Source: Gemmatimonadota bacterium
Lineage (GTDB): Bacteria; Gemmatimonadota; Gemmatimonadetes; Gemmatimonadales; GWC2-71-9
Length of the DNA: 43,005 nucleotides
Assembly: GCA_011390645.1 (NCBI GenBank)
Contig: JAABRY010000002.1
Location: 1-43,005, forward strand
Direction: 5' to 3'
In this document: piece by piece, positions 17,000 to 24,602 of the stretch
How the letters are laid out: the number at the start of each line of letters is the position of its first letter
Numbering within the stretch: position 1 is the stretch's first letter
The notes under the pieces: model-generated
Told to the model about the DNA's origin: nothing
Seen by the model: the letters and a program-made list of their open reading frames with translations, nothing else
The model's database searches: none
Made by a program: the position numbers and the translations under genes

Positions 17000-17353
17000 A
17001 TGGGCATGGAACTGCTGGATCAGGTGGCCCGCGAAGGGCTGCGGACCGATATCCCCAAGTTCGACGCGGGTGACACGATCAAGGTGATGGTGAAGGTCAA
17101 GGAAGGCGAGAAGACCCGCCTCCAGGCGTTCGAAGGCGTCGTCATTGCGCGCAAGGGCGGCGGGATCAGCGAGACCTTCACGGTCCGCAAGGTGTCGGCC
17201 GGTGTCGGCGTCGAGCGCGTCTTCCCGCTCCACTCACCGATGTGGGCGAACATCGAAGTCGTGCGCCGTGGCCGCGTGCGTCGCGCCAAGCTCTACTACC
17301 TGCGCAACCTGTCGGGCAAGGCTGCTCGGATCAAGGAAAAGCGAGACCGCTAG
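17000..17353 (+). CDS. rplS: 50S ribosomal protein L19
   Basis: ATG 17000 gives 117 residues. Typical L19 segments are [60 protein letters not shown] and [23 protein letters not shown]. It sits at the 30S/50S interface. Last gene of the operon, 38 bases after trmD; it ends three bases before a heptamer array with an enclosed terminator. The in-frame extension to 16859 lies inside trmD and is rejected. Confidence 0.97.
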   Translation: MGMELLDQVAREGLRTDIPKFDAGDTIKVMVKVKEGEKTRLQAFEGVVIARKGGGISETFTVRKVSAGVGVERVFPLHSPMWANIEVVRRGRVRRAKLYYLRNLSGKAARIKEKRDR

Positions 17354-17356
17354 GAA

Positions 17357-17452
17357 GTCGTAGGTCGTAGGTCGTAGGACCTTGAGGGGCCGGCTCCGTG
17401 GGTAGGACCGGCCCTTCGTGTTTCCTACGACCTACGACCTACGACCTACGAC
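17357..17452. repeat. Inverted heptamer arrays around a terminator (locus C)
   Basis: Three GTCGTAG units (17357-17377), a hairpin AGGGGCCGG/CCGGCCCTT (17385-17393 and 17408-17416) and four CTACGAC units (17425-17452). Same architecture as loci at 2091, 8494 and 37634. It ends the ffh-rplS operon. Unlike the other loci, the next gene is on the same strand, so the inverted layout is not just a result of convergent genes. Confidence 0.9.
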
Positions 17453-17454
17453 TA

Positions 17455-17481
17455 TTGACGAACGACTCATAGCTTTACCTT
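17455..17481 (+). promoter_or_regulatory. Probable promoter of the TauE/SafE-enolase operon
   Basis: TTGACG (17455-17460) and TACCTT (17476-17481) are 15 bases apart. The -10-like hexamer ends seven bases before the ATG at 17489, with no ribosome binding site between. This is the best -35 match among the suspected leaderless genes in the window. Confidence 0.5.
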
Positions 17482-17488
17482 TTCCCCC

Positions 17489-18283
17489 ATGCCCTCCACC
17501 GCTCCGCCCACCCTCCCCTCGCCGGGCCAGCTCGGCTTGGGCACCGTCACCAACTTTCTCGACACCCTGGGTGTGGGCTCGTTCGCGGTGACCACGGCGG
17601 CCATGAAGCTCGGCCGCATGATTCCCGACGACGAGATCCCCGGCACCATGAACGTCGGCCACGCGCTGCCGACCACGCTGCAGTCGGCGATCTATCTCGG
17701 CATCATCGCCGTGGACCCGCTCACGATGGGCAGCATGGTGATCGCGGCGGCGTGCGGTGCATGGTTCGGGGCAGGGCGGGTGTCGCGCTGGCCCAAGCGC
17801 ACCATCCAGCGTGCGATGGCAATCGCGCTCTTGGTGACGGCGGGCTTCATCACGCTGCGGCAGACCGGTGTCTTCCCGAGCGGTGGCGACGCGATCGGTC
17901 TGACGGGCATGGCGCTCGTGGTGGCGGTGGCAGCCAGCGGCGTGATCGGGTCGCTGGTGTCGCTCGGCATCGGCAACTACGCCCCCACGATGGCGGTGAC
18001 GTACATGCTCGGGATGAGCCCGCGCGCGGTCTTCCCCGTCATGGCGACCTCCGGTGCGCTGATGCTCCTGGTGGCGGCCTCGCGCTTCTACCGCGCTGGC
18101 CGCTTCAACCGCCGGATGGCGTTGGGTCTCGCACTTGGCGGGATACCCGGCGTGCTGATCGCGGCCTTCATCGTGAAGTCACTCGACGTCACCATCCTCC
18201 TCTGGGTGGTGGTGGTGGTCCTGCTGTATACTGCGGCCTTGCTGTATCACTCGTCGCGCACCCCCGAGGAGAGCCTCGCATGA
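17489..18283 (+). CDS. Sulfite exporter TauE/SafE family membrane protein
   Basis: A 264-residue protein with about seven to eight hydrophobic segments. The N-terminal [24 protein letters not shown] and the repeat-like second half [30 protein letters not shown] fit the TauE/SafE (DUF81) fold of two inverted halves. Family members move organic or inorganic anions across the inner membrane, such as sulfite, sulfoacetate and glycolate-like acids. The stop overlaps the start of the enolase-superfamily enzyme (ATGA), so the transported compound may be that enzyme's substrate or product. Substrate unproven. Confidence 0.8.
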   Translation: MPSTAPPTLPSPGQLGLGTVTNFLDTLGVGSFAVTTAAMKLGRMIPDDEIPGTMNVGHALPTTLQSAIYLGIIAVDPLTMGSMVIAAACGAWFGAGRVSRWPKRTIQRAMAIALLVTAGFITLRQTGVFPSGGDAIGLTGMALVVAVAASGVIGSLVSLGIGNYAPTMAVTYMLGMSPRAVFPVMATSGALMLLVAASRFYRAGRFNRRMALGLALGGIPGVLIAAFIVKSLDVTILLWVVVVVLLYTAALLYHSSRTPEESLA

Positions 18284-19380
18284 AGATCCGCGCCATTCGC
18301 GCCTATCAGATCGACCTGCCCCTGCACGAGGGGAGTTACAAGTGGTCCGGCGGCAACGCGGTGACGGTGTTCGACTCCACGGTCGTCTGCGTGGAAACCG
18401 ACACCGGCCTGATGGGCTGGGGCGAGATCTGTCCGCTGGGCCCCGCGTACCTGCCCGCCTACGCGGCCGGTGCACGGACTGGCATCGCGGAACTCGCGCC
18501 GCACCTGATCGGCCACGATCCGATCGCGCTCGACGAGATCAATCGTCGCATGGACGCCGCGATGCGCGGCCATCCGTACGTGAAGTCGGCGATCGACATC
18601 GCCTGCTGGGACTTGCTCGGTCAGGTCGCCGGGTTGCCGGTGGCCACGCTGCTCGGTGGGCATGTCGGCGAGGACTTCGTGCTGTACCGCGCGATTTCGC
18701 AGGAGGCGCCGCTCGCGATGGCGGCGAAGATCGCCGGGTATCGCGCCGAAGGGTATCGCCGGTTCCAGTTGAAGGTGGGCGGTGACCCGGACACGGACAT
18801 CGAGCGCATCCGCGCGGCCGCCGCCATGCTCGAGCCGGGCGACAAGCTGATCGCCGATGCCAACACCGGGTGGACGCAGCACGACGCGATCCGCGTGGTG
18901 GACGCGGTGCGCGACGTGGATGTCTACATCGAGCAGCCGTGCATGAGCTATGAGGAATGCCTGGCGGTGCGGCAGCACACCAATCGTCCGTTCATCATTG
19001 ACGAGGTCGTGGATGGTCTCGACATGGTGGTACGCGCCGTTGCGGATCGCGCGGCGGACGTCATCAACCTCAAGATCTCGAAGGTGGGCGGCCTCACCCG
19101 CGCTCGCCAGATCCGAGATCTCTGTGTGTCACTCGGCATTGCGATGACGATCGAGGACACGTGGGGGGGGGACATCACCACCGCGGCGATCGCCCACCTC
19201 GCGCACAGCACCCCCGAGCGCCTGCTCTTCACCTCGACCGACTTCAACTCCTACGGCCCGGTGAAGTTCGCGGACGGCGCGCCGCAGCGCGTGCACGGCC
19301 GGATGTCAGCGTCCCGCGAGCCGGGACTTGGGGTAAGGCCGATGATGGATGTGTTGGGTGCGCCGGTTTTGGAGGTCTAG
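18280..19380 (+). CDS. Mandelate racemase/muconate lactonizing (enolase superfamily) enzyme, possibly acting on a proline derivative
   Basis: ATG 18280 gives 366 residues. The capping domain starts [25 protein letters not shown]. The barrel has Lys in RFQLKVGG, metal ligands in IADANTGW (Asp), YIEQPC (Glu) and IIDEVVD (Asp/Glu), a second Lys in [13 protein letters not shown], and [17 protein letters not shown]. The overall pattern ([36 protein letters not shown]) resembles hydroxyproline-betaine epimerases and cis-3-hydroxy-L-proline dehydratases. That subgroup is a resemblance from memory, not proved. It abstracts a proton alpha to a carboxylate. It is coupled by overlap to a TauE/SafE transporter. 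Confidence 0.82.
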   Translation: MKIRAIRAYQIDLPLHEGSYKWSGGNAVTVFDSTVVCVETDTGLMGWGEICPLGPAYLPAYAAGARTGIAELAPHLIGHDPIALDEINRRMDAAMRGHPYVKSAIDIACWDLLGQVAGLPVATLLGGHVGEDFVLYRAISQEAPLAMAAKIAGYRAEGYRRFQLKVGGDPDTDIERIRAAAAMLEPGDKLIADANTGWTQHDAIRVVDAVRDVDVYIEQPCMSYEECLAVRQHTNRPFIIDEVVDGLDMVVRAVADRAADVINLKISKVGGLTRARQIRDLCVSLGIAMTIEDTWGGDITTAAIAHLAHSTPERLLFTSTDFNSYGPVKFADGAPQRVHGRMSASREPGLGVRPMMDVLGAPVLEV

Positions 19381-19384
19381 CACC

Positions 19385-19535
19385 CCAGCCGGCGACGTCA
19401 GTCGCCGGAGATAGCGCGCAGGAGCATCCAGCCGGCGACGTCAGTCGCCGGATCCCCACGCAATGATTCCGGCGGCTGACGCCGCCGGCTGGTTGTGGCC
19501 CCTTCGTACCTCCGGCGACTGACGTCGCCGGCTGG
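19385..19535. repeat. Cluster of four REP-like palindromes, two direct and two inverted
   Basis: Copies lie at 19385-19408 and 19428-19451 (CCAG first, core CCGGCGACGTCAGTCGCCGG) and, inverted, at 19469-19492 and 19512-19535 (CTGG last). Copies 1, 2 and 4 have the GAC/GTC variant and copy 3 the GGC/GCC variant. The direct/inverted layout means copy pairs can also pair with each other into a large stem, which may end the transcript of the enolase-family gene before rnhB. Confidence 0.88.
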
Positions 19536-19555
19536 GATGGGGCTACCTTCCCTGC

Positions 19556-20200
19556 ATGCACCCCCCCTCACGACTAACGACCAACGACCAACGACTCGCG
19601 CGTGAGCGCGACTGCTGGTCCTCCAACCGCCTCCTCATCGGCGTGGACGAAGTCGGTCGCGGGCCGCTGGCCGGACCGGTGGTCGCGGGGGCGGTGGTCT
19701 TCCCGCAGGGCCACCCCGGGGTGCTCGGCGTGCGGGATTCCAAGCTGATCAAGCGGCAGGCCGAGCGCGAGGCGATCGCGCGGGCGGTGCGCACCGAGGC
19801 GCTTGCCTGGGGGCTCGGCGCGGCGAGCGTGCGCGAGATTGCCACGCTCAACATTCGGCGCGCCACGGCGCTCGCGATGAAGCGGGCGATCGCACGGTGC
19901 CGGCAGCAACTGGGCACCGCAGAGGTGCTGGTGCTGGTGGACGGGCTCCCGGTCCCCGAACTCGGCACCGTGCATGAGGCGCTCGTGAAGGGCGATGCCA
20001 ACTGCCACACGATCGGGGCGGCCGCGATTCTCGCGAAGGTCGTGCGCGATCGGCTGATGCACCGCTTGGCGATGCGCCATGACGCCTACGGCTGGGAGAG
20101 CAATGTCGGGTATGGCTCGACCGGACACATGGCGGCGATTCGGGCGCATGGCTTGACCGCGCATCATCGCGAGCAATTTTGCCGGGGCGTGACCGGCTAG
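19556..20200 (+). CDS. rnhB: Ribonuclease HII
   Basis: A 214-residue enzyme. Active-site residues are D31/E32 in IGVDEVGRGPLAGPVVAGAVV, D129 in VLVDGLP, and the KGDANCHTIGAAAILAKVVRD block holding the fourth Asp region. It cuts RNA-DNA hybrids at single ribonucleotides. ATG 19556 is supported by TACCTT six bases upstream (19544-19549) and by the N-terminal ERDCW segment, which aligns with the family's ExxLW helix. Residues about 5-15 (SRLTTNDQRLA) are encoded by a run of CGACYAA heptamers, so a repeat has become coding. Its stop overlaps the convergent TetR stop in a CTAG. Confidence 0.95.
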   Translation: MHPPSRLTTNDQRLARERDCWSSNRLLIGVDEVGRGPLAGPVVAGAVVFPQGHPGVLGVRDSKLIKRQAEREAIARAVRTEALAWGLGAASVREIATLNIRRATALAMKRAIARCRQQLGTAEVLVLVDGLPVPELGTVHEALVKGDANCHTIGAAAILAKVVRDRLMHRLAMRHDAYGWESNVGYGSTGHMAAIRAHGLTAHHREQFCRGVTG

Positions 20201-20877
20201 GCAGGTGTTGCGATCGCCCGGAAGACCAGATCGGTGAGGAAGGTGGTGGTGGATTCGTCGGCATCACCGCGCGTCACCTCGGTGAGCGAGGGCAGGTGCT
20301 CCGCGAAATACTTCTGCATGTGCGAGCTCTCGATCACCGTGGACACGAGCGCGACCGGCCACGGGTAGGTCGGGTTCACCTCGAGAATCAGATCCGCCAC
20401 GGTGCGGCAGACGCGCTTGTAGCTGCGGAACATCCCCTCGCGGTTCTCGGCATCGACGTCGGCGTGCAGGTACGCCTTCGAGGAGTCGGCCACGACCACC
20501 CGATACAGCGCTTCTTCGTCGATACGCGGCGTGGACTCGTCCTTCCGGATGCGTTGCGTCACCTCCCGCAAGGCACCTCGCAGCCGTTCCTCAGGTGAGG
20601 CGACGTTGGCGGTCGCGAGGTGCAGCCGGTACTCCATCCAGCTCCAGTACCAGGCCGTCAGGTACAGCAACAGGCGGTGCTTGCTCTTGAAGTAGCGATA
20701 GACCGACGCCTCGGTCGTGCCGATGCGTTCCGCCAGTTTCCGGAACGTGAACGCTTCATACCCCAGCTCATCGAGCATCAGGATCGCGTGCTCGACAATG
20801 CTCTCGCCGAGCTCGCTGGACGACGGATCCTTGACGAAGAGCTTCTCGTCGAGCTGGAGTACGATGCGATGGCTCAC
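20197..20877 (-). CDS. TetR-family transcriptional regulator of the SulP-carbonic anhydrase operon
   Basis: GTG 20877 overlaps the carbonic anhydrase stop (GTGA), giving 226 residues. The N-terminal helix-turn-helix is ESIVEHAILMLDELGYEAFTFRKLAERIGTTEASVYRYFKSKHRLLLYL, with the TetR signature TFRKLAERIG...VYRYFKSK. The C-terminal ligand domain is not one I recognise. It is the third gene of an operon with a bicarbonate/sulfate-type transporter and carbonic anhydrase. A perfect 13-bp palindrome over the operon promoter (23098-23110) is a good candidate autoregulatory site. The longer frame to 20997 lies inside the anhydrase gene. Confidence 0.88.
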   Translation of the reverse strand: MSHRIVLQLDEKLFVKDPSSSELGESIVEHAILMLDELGYEAFTFRKLAERIGTTEASVYRYFKSKHRLLLYLTAWYWSWMEYRLHLATANVASPEERLRGALREVTQRIRKDESTPRIDEEALYRVVVADSSKAYLHADVDAENREGMFRSYKRVCRTVADLILEVNPTYPWPVALVSTVIESSHMQKYFAEHLPSLTEVTRGDADESTTTFLTDLVFRAIATPA

Positions 20878-21521
20878 GCCGCGCCGATCAGCATGTGCTC
20901 GTCGTAGAACGAGACGGCGCCGGACTCGACGTCGTACATCCCGCCCACAATGGCGATCTCGGAGTTGGCCACCATCTCGGCCAGCAGCGGGCTCCACTCC
21001 ATGATCTGGCGCTTGACGAGCATCACGTTGAGTTCGGCGACGCGCTCGACGAATTCGCTGTTGCTCGAGTTGCGCTCGTTCAGCGTCTCGGTCTCCAGCT
21101 CGACAGCCTCCTCGATCTTCTCGAGCAGGGAGGTCAGGTTGCCGAGGCGGACGCCATCACAGGCGCCCTTCACCGCGCCGCAGCGGGTGTGGCCCAGCAC
21201 GACGATCGCCTTGGCGCCTGCCACCTTGCAGGCGAACTCCATGCTGCCGAGGATGTCGTCGTTGAGGACGTTGCCGGCGATGCGGCAGGAGAAGATGTCG
21301 CCCAGGCCCTGGTCGAAGATCAGCTCGGCCGAGGTGCGCGAGTCGATGCAGCTCAGGACGATCGCCATCGGGTGCTGGCCATCGCTGGTGTCGTTGACTT
21401 GCTGGAGCAGGTTGCGGTTGGCCTTGAGGTTGTTGACGAAGCGCTCGTTGCCCTTGCGGAGCACATCGAGGGCCATCTGGGGCGTCAGGGCGTCGCGCAA
21501 TTCGCGGGTCAGGGTTCTCAT
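20874..21521 (-). CDS. Beta-class carbonic anhydrase
   Basis: A 215-residue enzyme. Zinc ligands are C58 and D60 in LSCIDSRTSAE, H111 and C114 in LGHTRCGAVKGA, with the Asp-Arg dyad (D60, R62) present. It interconverts CO2 and bicarbonate. Four-base overlaps join it to the SulP gene upstream and the TetR gene downstream. The layout suggests that bicarbonate taken up by the SulP protein is handled by this anhydrase. Non-catalytic homologues lack these ligands; here all are intact. Confidence 0.95.
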   Translation of the reverse strand: MRTLTRELRDALTPQMALDVLRKGNERFVNNLKANRNLLQQVNDTSDGQHPMAIVLSCIDSRTSAELIFDQGLGDIFSCRIAGNVLNDDILGSMEFACKVAGAKAIVVLGHTRCGAVKGACDGVRLGNLTSLLEKIEEAVELETETLNERNSSNSEFVERVAELNVMLVKRQIMEWSPLLAEMVANSEIAIVGGMYDVESGAVSFYDEHMLIGAA

Positions 21522-23056
21522 GAGGTCGCCTGGTCAAGGGTAAGGCCGTGGATCTCCACGGCAATCTGGCGTGCCGGGGCCCCGGCACGGAAGTCACGCA
21601 GGATTTCGAGGACGTCGAAGTCCACCACCTTCGAGCGGGTGCCGTCGATCACCACGTGGGAACTGGGCGGGATGAGCTGCAATTGCTGCAGGATCCGCCC
21701 CTTGTTGAGGAAGGAGACTTCCTCGGCCAACTGGATGCGGTATTCAGGTGTTTCCGGCGGGTGCTGCGCGACCGTGAACGGGTTGCGCAGGTTGTGGTGC
21801 AGCACCACCGCCACGCCCACGACCAGGCCGATGCCGATGCCACGCAGCAGGTCGGTGGCGAGGATGCCCGCGACCGTGGCGACGAACGGCACGAACTGCT
21901 CCCAGCCGTGACGGTACATCTGCTGGAAGAGCGCCGGCTTGGCGAGCTTGTAGCCCACCACGAACAGGATGCTGGCGAGCGTCGCCAGCGGGATCAGGTT
22001 CAGCAACGCCGGGATCGTCGCCACCGAGATGAGGATGAGGAAGCCGTGCAGAATGGATGACAGCTTGGTGCGTCCGCCGAAGGCAATGTTCGCGGAACTG
22101 CGCACGATCACCTGGGTGATGGGGAGGCCACCGATCATCCCACTCACGATGTTGCCGAGGCCCTGGGCCTTCAGCTCCCGGTTGGTGGGCGTGATGCGCT
22201 TCTCTGGGTCGAGACGGTCGGTCGCCTCCACGCAGAGCAGCGTCTCGATGCTGGCAATCGCCGCGAGGACTACTGCCACGACATAGACGTCCGAACGCCC
22301 GAGTGCTGAGAGGTCAGGCGTCGAGAACTGTGCGAGGAACTCCCCGAAATTCTCGGCCAACGGGATCGCGACCATCTGATGCGCTCCGAGCGTCCAGGGA
22401 AGCACCCCGGACGACATCAGCACGCTGAGGAGAATGCCGACGGCAACGGCGGCGAGCGGGCCAGGCACCATGCGGAACACCTTGGCGCGCGGGGCCAGCC
22501 AGGCATCCCACGCAATCAGGATGGTCATCGAGACGAGGGTCACCACGACGGCAGCCGGGGTGAGCATGGCGAGGAGGCGATCGAAGGCATGCGCCGCCTC
22601 CTCCCCCCCACTCAGCAGCGACGTCGCATCCGGGCCGGGTACCGTCCCCAGCGCATGGGGGATCTGCTTGATGATGATCAACAGCCCGATGCCGGTGAGC
22701 ATTCCCTTGATGACCGACGAGGGGAAGTAGTAGGCGATCCCGCCGAGGCCGAGGGCGCCCATCACGATCTGCAGGATGCCGGCGAGCACGACCGCGACGA
22801 GGAAGATCTCGTACGACCCCAGCGTACTGATGGCATTGAGGACGATGACGGCCAGGCCGGCGGCAGGGCCGCTGACCCCGAGAGGGGAGCCACTCGCGGC
22901 GCCGACGACGATCCCGCCGACCACACCGGCGATCAGTCCGGCGAAGAGGGGCGCACCCGAGGCAAGGGCGATACCGAGGCAGAGTGGGACGGCGACGAAG
23001 AACACCACGATGCTGGCGAAGGCGTCGTCCCGGAAGTGCTTGAAGAGGGTGGTCAT
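21518..23056 (-). CDS. SulP-family anion transporter (probable bicarbonate)
   Basis: ATG 23056 gives 512 residues. About 10-12 membrane segments begin with FASIVVFFVAVPLCLGIALASGAPLFAGLIAG, and the family motif region includes GVSGPAAGLAVIV and NRELKAQGLGNIVSGMIGGLPITQVIVRSSANIAFGGRTKLSSILHG. The C-terminal cytoplasmic part (about 440-512) has a STAS-like VVIDGTRSKVVDFDVLEILRDF. SulP proteins carry sulfate, bicarbonate or other anions. Direct coupling to a carbonic anhydrase gene argues for bicarbonate, as in known SulP-anhydrase pairs and fusions. A frame start at 23098 is possible but runs over the operator. Confidence 0.9.
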   Translation of the reverse strand: MTTLFKHFRDDAFASIVVFFVAVPLCLGIALASGAPLFAGLIAGVVGGIVVGAASGSPLGVSGPAAGLAVIVLNAISTLGSYEIFLVAVVLAGILQIVMGALGLGGIAYYFPSSVIKGMLTGIGLLIIIKQIPHALGTVPGPDATSLLSGGEEAAHAFDRLLAMLTPAAVVVTLVSMTILIAWDAWLAPRAKVFRMVPGPLAAVAVGILLSVLMSSGVLPWTLGAHQMVAIPLAENFGEFLAQFSTPDLSALGRSDVYVVAVVLAAIASIETLLCVEATDRLDPEKRITPTNRELKAQGLGNIVSGMIGGLPITQVIVRSSANIAFGGRTKLSSILHGFLILISVATIPALLNLIPLATLASILFVVGYKLAKPALFQQMYRHGWEQFVPFVATVAGILATDLLRGIGIGLVVGVAVVLHHNLRNPFTVAQHPPETPEYRIQLAEEVSFLNKGRILQQLQLIPPSSHVVIDGTRSKVVDFDVLEILRDFRAGAPARQIAVEIHGLTLDQATS

Positions 23057-23097
23057 GTGGGTCCGGAGTGCAGGGGGTTGTAATGCAAGCTGACGCA

Positions 23098-23129
23098 ATA
23101 GTAATACTATCGTTGTTTGGGGTGGTCAA
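23098..23129 (-). promoter_or_regulatory. Promoter and palindromic operator of the SulP-anhydrase-TetR operon
   Basis: On the minus strand TTGACC (23129-23124) and TATTAC (23106-23101) are 17 bases apart. A perfect palindrome ATAGTA-A-TACTAT (23098-23110) covers the -10 element, and one more imperfect base pair lies on each side. A repressor bound here would block RNA polymerase. The TetR protein encoded by the third gene is the natural candidate. The predicted transcript leader is about 38 bases. The site is AT-rich in a GC-rich region, which makes chance less likely. Confidence 0.65.
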
Positions 23130-23137
23130 GGGTGCGG

Positions 23138-23164
23138 GTGAGAGTGAGGGGTGAGGGGTGAGGG
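23138..23164. repeat. GTGAGGG heptamer array, left partner of the array at 24539
   Basis: GTGAGA followed by three GTGAGGG units. The inverted form CCCTCAC occurs in the same seven-base phase at 24539-24566, so the two arrays bracket the PAP2-vapCB block. Confidence 0.7.
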
Positions 23165-23172
23165 GGCGAATC

Positions 23173-23196
23173 CCAGCCGGCGGCGTCAGCCGCCGG
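23173..23196. repeat. Single REP-like palindrome
   Basis: One copy of the 24-base family (CCAG end first, core CCGGCGGCGTCAGCCGCCGG), between the divergent SulP and PAP2 genes. Only solitary copy in the window. Confidence 0.85.
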
Positions 23197-23243
23197 TGGT
23201 CCCCCTGAGCGTAGCGCGACGGCCCCCCCGCTACCCTTCCTGC

Positions 23244-23774
23244 ATGCGCAGATACGCGAGCCGACTCAACGAAACCGATCGCCGCTGGTTGCAGGGGGTG
23301 GCGCGGTGGCGCGCTCCAGGATGGGTCAATCGCGGGTTTCTCGTGCTCACCCACTTGGGCGGCGCGATCGCGACCCTCACGATCGGCGCAGTGCTGGTCG
23401 CGATACCACTGACGCGTGCCTTGGGGATTGCAGTGTTGGTGGCGAACGTTGGGTCGCACCTGGTCGTGCAGGTCATCAAGCGCTCCGCGCACCGCCCGCG
23501 GCCACACTTCCAGGACGACACCATCACTTCGCTGATCGCGCACCCGGACGAGTTCTCGCTACCCTCGGGGCATTCGGCCGCGGCCATGGCGATCGCGATG
23601 ACCCTCGTGCTCTGGCGAGGCCTCCCGTTGGTCCCGGGTGTGGTGATGTGGAGCGCACTCGTGCTGGCCATCATCGTGGGGATGTCGCGCGTCTATCTGC
23701 GCGTGCACTATGTCACCGACGTGTTGCTGGGTCAGCTCATCGGGGTCATTGCCGCGATCATCATGACGCGGTAG
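23244..23774 (+). CDS. PAP2-family membrane phosphatase
   Basis: ATG 23244 gives 176 residues. The three phosphatase motifs are complete: K79-SAHRPRP (K-x6-RP type), LPSGHSA at 106-112, and SRVYLRVHYVTD at 148-159 with the catalytic His155. About five membrane segments. Enzymes of this family remove phosphate from lipids such as undecaprenyl pyrophosphate or phosphatidate on the outer face of the inner membrane. TACCCT ends six bases before the ATG and there is no ribosome binding site. The 3' end overlaps the convergent toxin gene by 14 bases. Confidence 0.92.
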   Translation: MRRYASRLNETDRRWLQGVARWRAPGWVNRGFLVLTHLGGAIATLTIGAVLVAIPLTRALGIAVLVANVGSHLVVQVIKRSAHRPRPHFQDDTITSLIAHPDEFSLPSGHSAAAMAIAMTLVLWRGLPLVPGVVMWSALVLAIIVGMSRVYLRVHYVTDVLLGQLIGVIAAIIMTR

Positions 23775-24204
23775 GGGGCTGGCTCGGGTAAGGGGCTGCG
23801 ACCTGCAGTCCGGTGATTTCGCTGGGGAGGCCTGTAATGCCGCGGTCTCGGGTGATGAGTGTCCAACCTGACTCGCGGGCTGAGTGGGCGAGCAGAAGGT
23901 CGTTCTGGTCGGCGGAATTGGTGGGGTGCCCAGCGCGTCCGCCAAGTGAATGACCGGCACGGCGCCAACTCGCGGCACTGGGCGCCACAATCCGCTGCCT
24001 TCGCTCGAAGAGTGCGAGCAATTCCGTTTCAATCAAATTTGCTGCCTCTGGGCTGCGCGCACCCGCGAGCAGCTCCAGTGCGACCACACTGGAGAGTGTG
24101 GTGGTCGGCAGGGCCCACCCCAAGAATTCCTTCAGGCGCGTGAGCTCTGCCGGTTGGCGCACGGCATCAATGATCACATTCGTGTCGAGCGTAAATCGCG
24201 GCAT
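23761..24204 (-). CDS. PIN-domain toxin (VapC-like ribonuclease)
   Basis: A 147-residue protein with the PIN acidic set: D7 in TLDTNVIID, E44 in SSVVALELLAGA, D102 in ADQNDLLLAHSA, and D120 in TLITRDRGI. These chelate the metal used to cut RNA. The start is three bases after the stop of the small antitoxin-like gene. Type II toxin-antitoxin pairs of the vapBC kind have this order and spacing. The RNA target is unknown. Its C-terminus overlaps the PAP2 gene on the other strand. Confidence 0.9.
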   Translation of the reverse strand: MPRFTLDTNVIIDAVRQPAELTRLKEFLGWALPTTTLSSVVALELLAGARSPEAANLIETELLALFERRQRIVAPSAASWRRAGHSLGGRAGHPTNSADQNDLLLAHSARESGWTLITRDRGITGLPSEITGLQVAAPYPSQPPTAS

Positions 24205-24207
24205 CTG

Positions 24208-24420
24208 TCAGCAGCGCGCCGACCCGAAGACGTCTGCTTCGGCAAGCTTGTCGAGTGCGGCGTACAACTCCGCCCGAAAGACCACCGCATCGAGGGCAGC
24301 GTGAACCGTCGCAGTGTCGGTCGGTAGGCCGAGCGCCTGACGCGCGGCGTCCAGCGTGTGCTGATCTACCACGAAGTTCTTGCGCTTCTTCGCGACTGGA
24401 TTGCGGCGAGACTTGGGCAT
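24208..24420 (-). CDS. Antitoxin-like small protein (VapB-type)
   Basis: ATG 24420, with CGGAG upstream, gives 70 residues. A basic start (MPKSRRNPVAKKRK) leads into NFVVDQHTLDAARQALGLPTDTATVHAALDAVVFRAEL, the strand-helix-helix pattern of ribbon-helix-helix antitoxins (xxVDxxxLDxAxxxLG-T-T-xAVxxAL). It should bind its own promoter and neutralise the PIN toxin encoded next. An 8-base inverted repeat upstream (24462-24491) is a likely binding site. An in-frame start at 24483 would bury that site and is less likely. Confidence 0.82.
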   Translation of the reverse strand: MPKSRRNPVAKKRKNFVVDQHTLDAARQALGLPTDTATVHAALDAVVFRAELYAALDKLAEADVFGSARC

Positions 24421-24461
24421 CGGAGCTCCGGGAAACTGGTCTACGAGGAACATCGCTGTGA

Positions 24462-24491
24462 ATACAGATAACTGCAATACCAAATCTGTAT
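24462..24491 (-). promoter_or_regulatory. Inverted repeat in the toxin-antitoxin promoter region
   Basis: ATACAGAT (24462-24469) and ATCTGTAT (24484-24491) form a perfect 8-base inverted repeat with a 14-base spacer, in the only clearly AT-rich stretch here. It is 41-71 bases upstream of the antitoxin start, as expected for an autoregulatory operator of a vapBC-type pair. I could not fix the -10/-35 hexamers. Confidence 0.5.
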
Positions 24492-24538
24492 AAAATGGTA
24501 CCGCCTCGCAGGAATTGGTCCAATGGTGACACTAGGCC

Positions 24539-24566
24539 CCCTCACTCCTTGCCCCTCACCCCTCGC
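24539..24566. repeat. CCCTCAC degenerate heptamer array, right partner of the array at 23138
   Basis: CCCTCAC at 24539, TCCTTGC at 24546, CCCTCAC at 24553 and CCCTCGC at 24560 keep a strict seven-base phase. It is the reverse complement type of GTGAGGG at 23138-23164. Confidence 0.6.
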
Positions 24567-24602
24567 CTGTCATCTCCATAAGAAGCACCTAGATTCCCCC
24601 TC

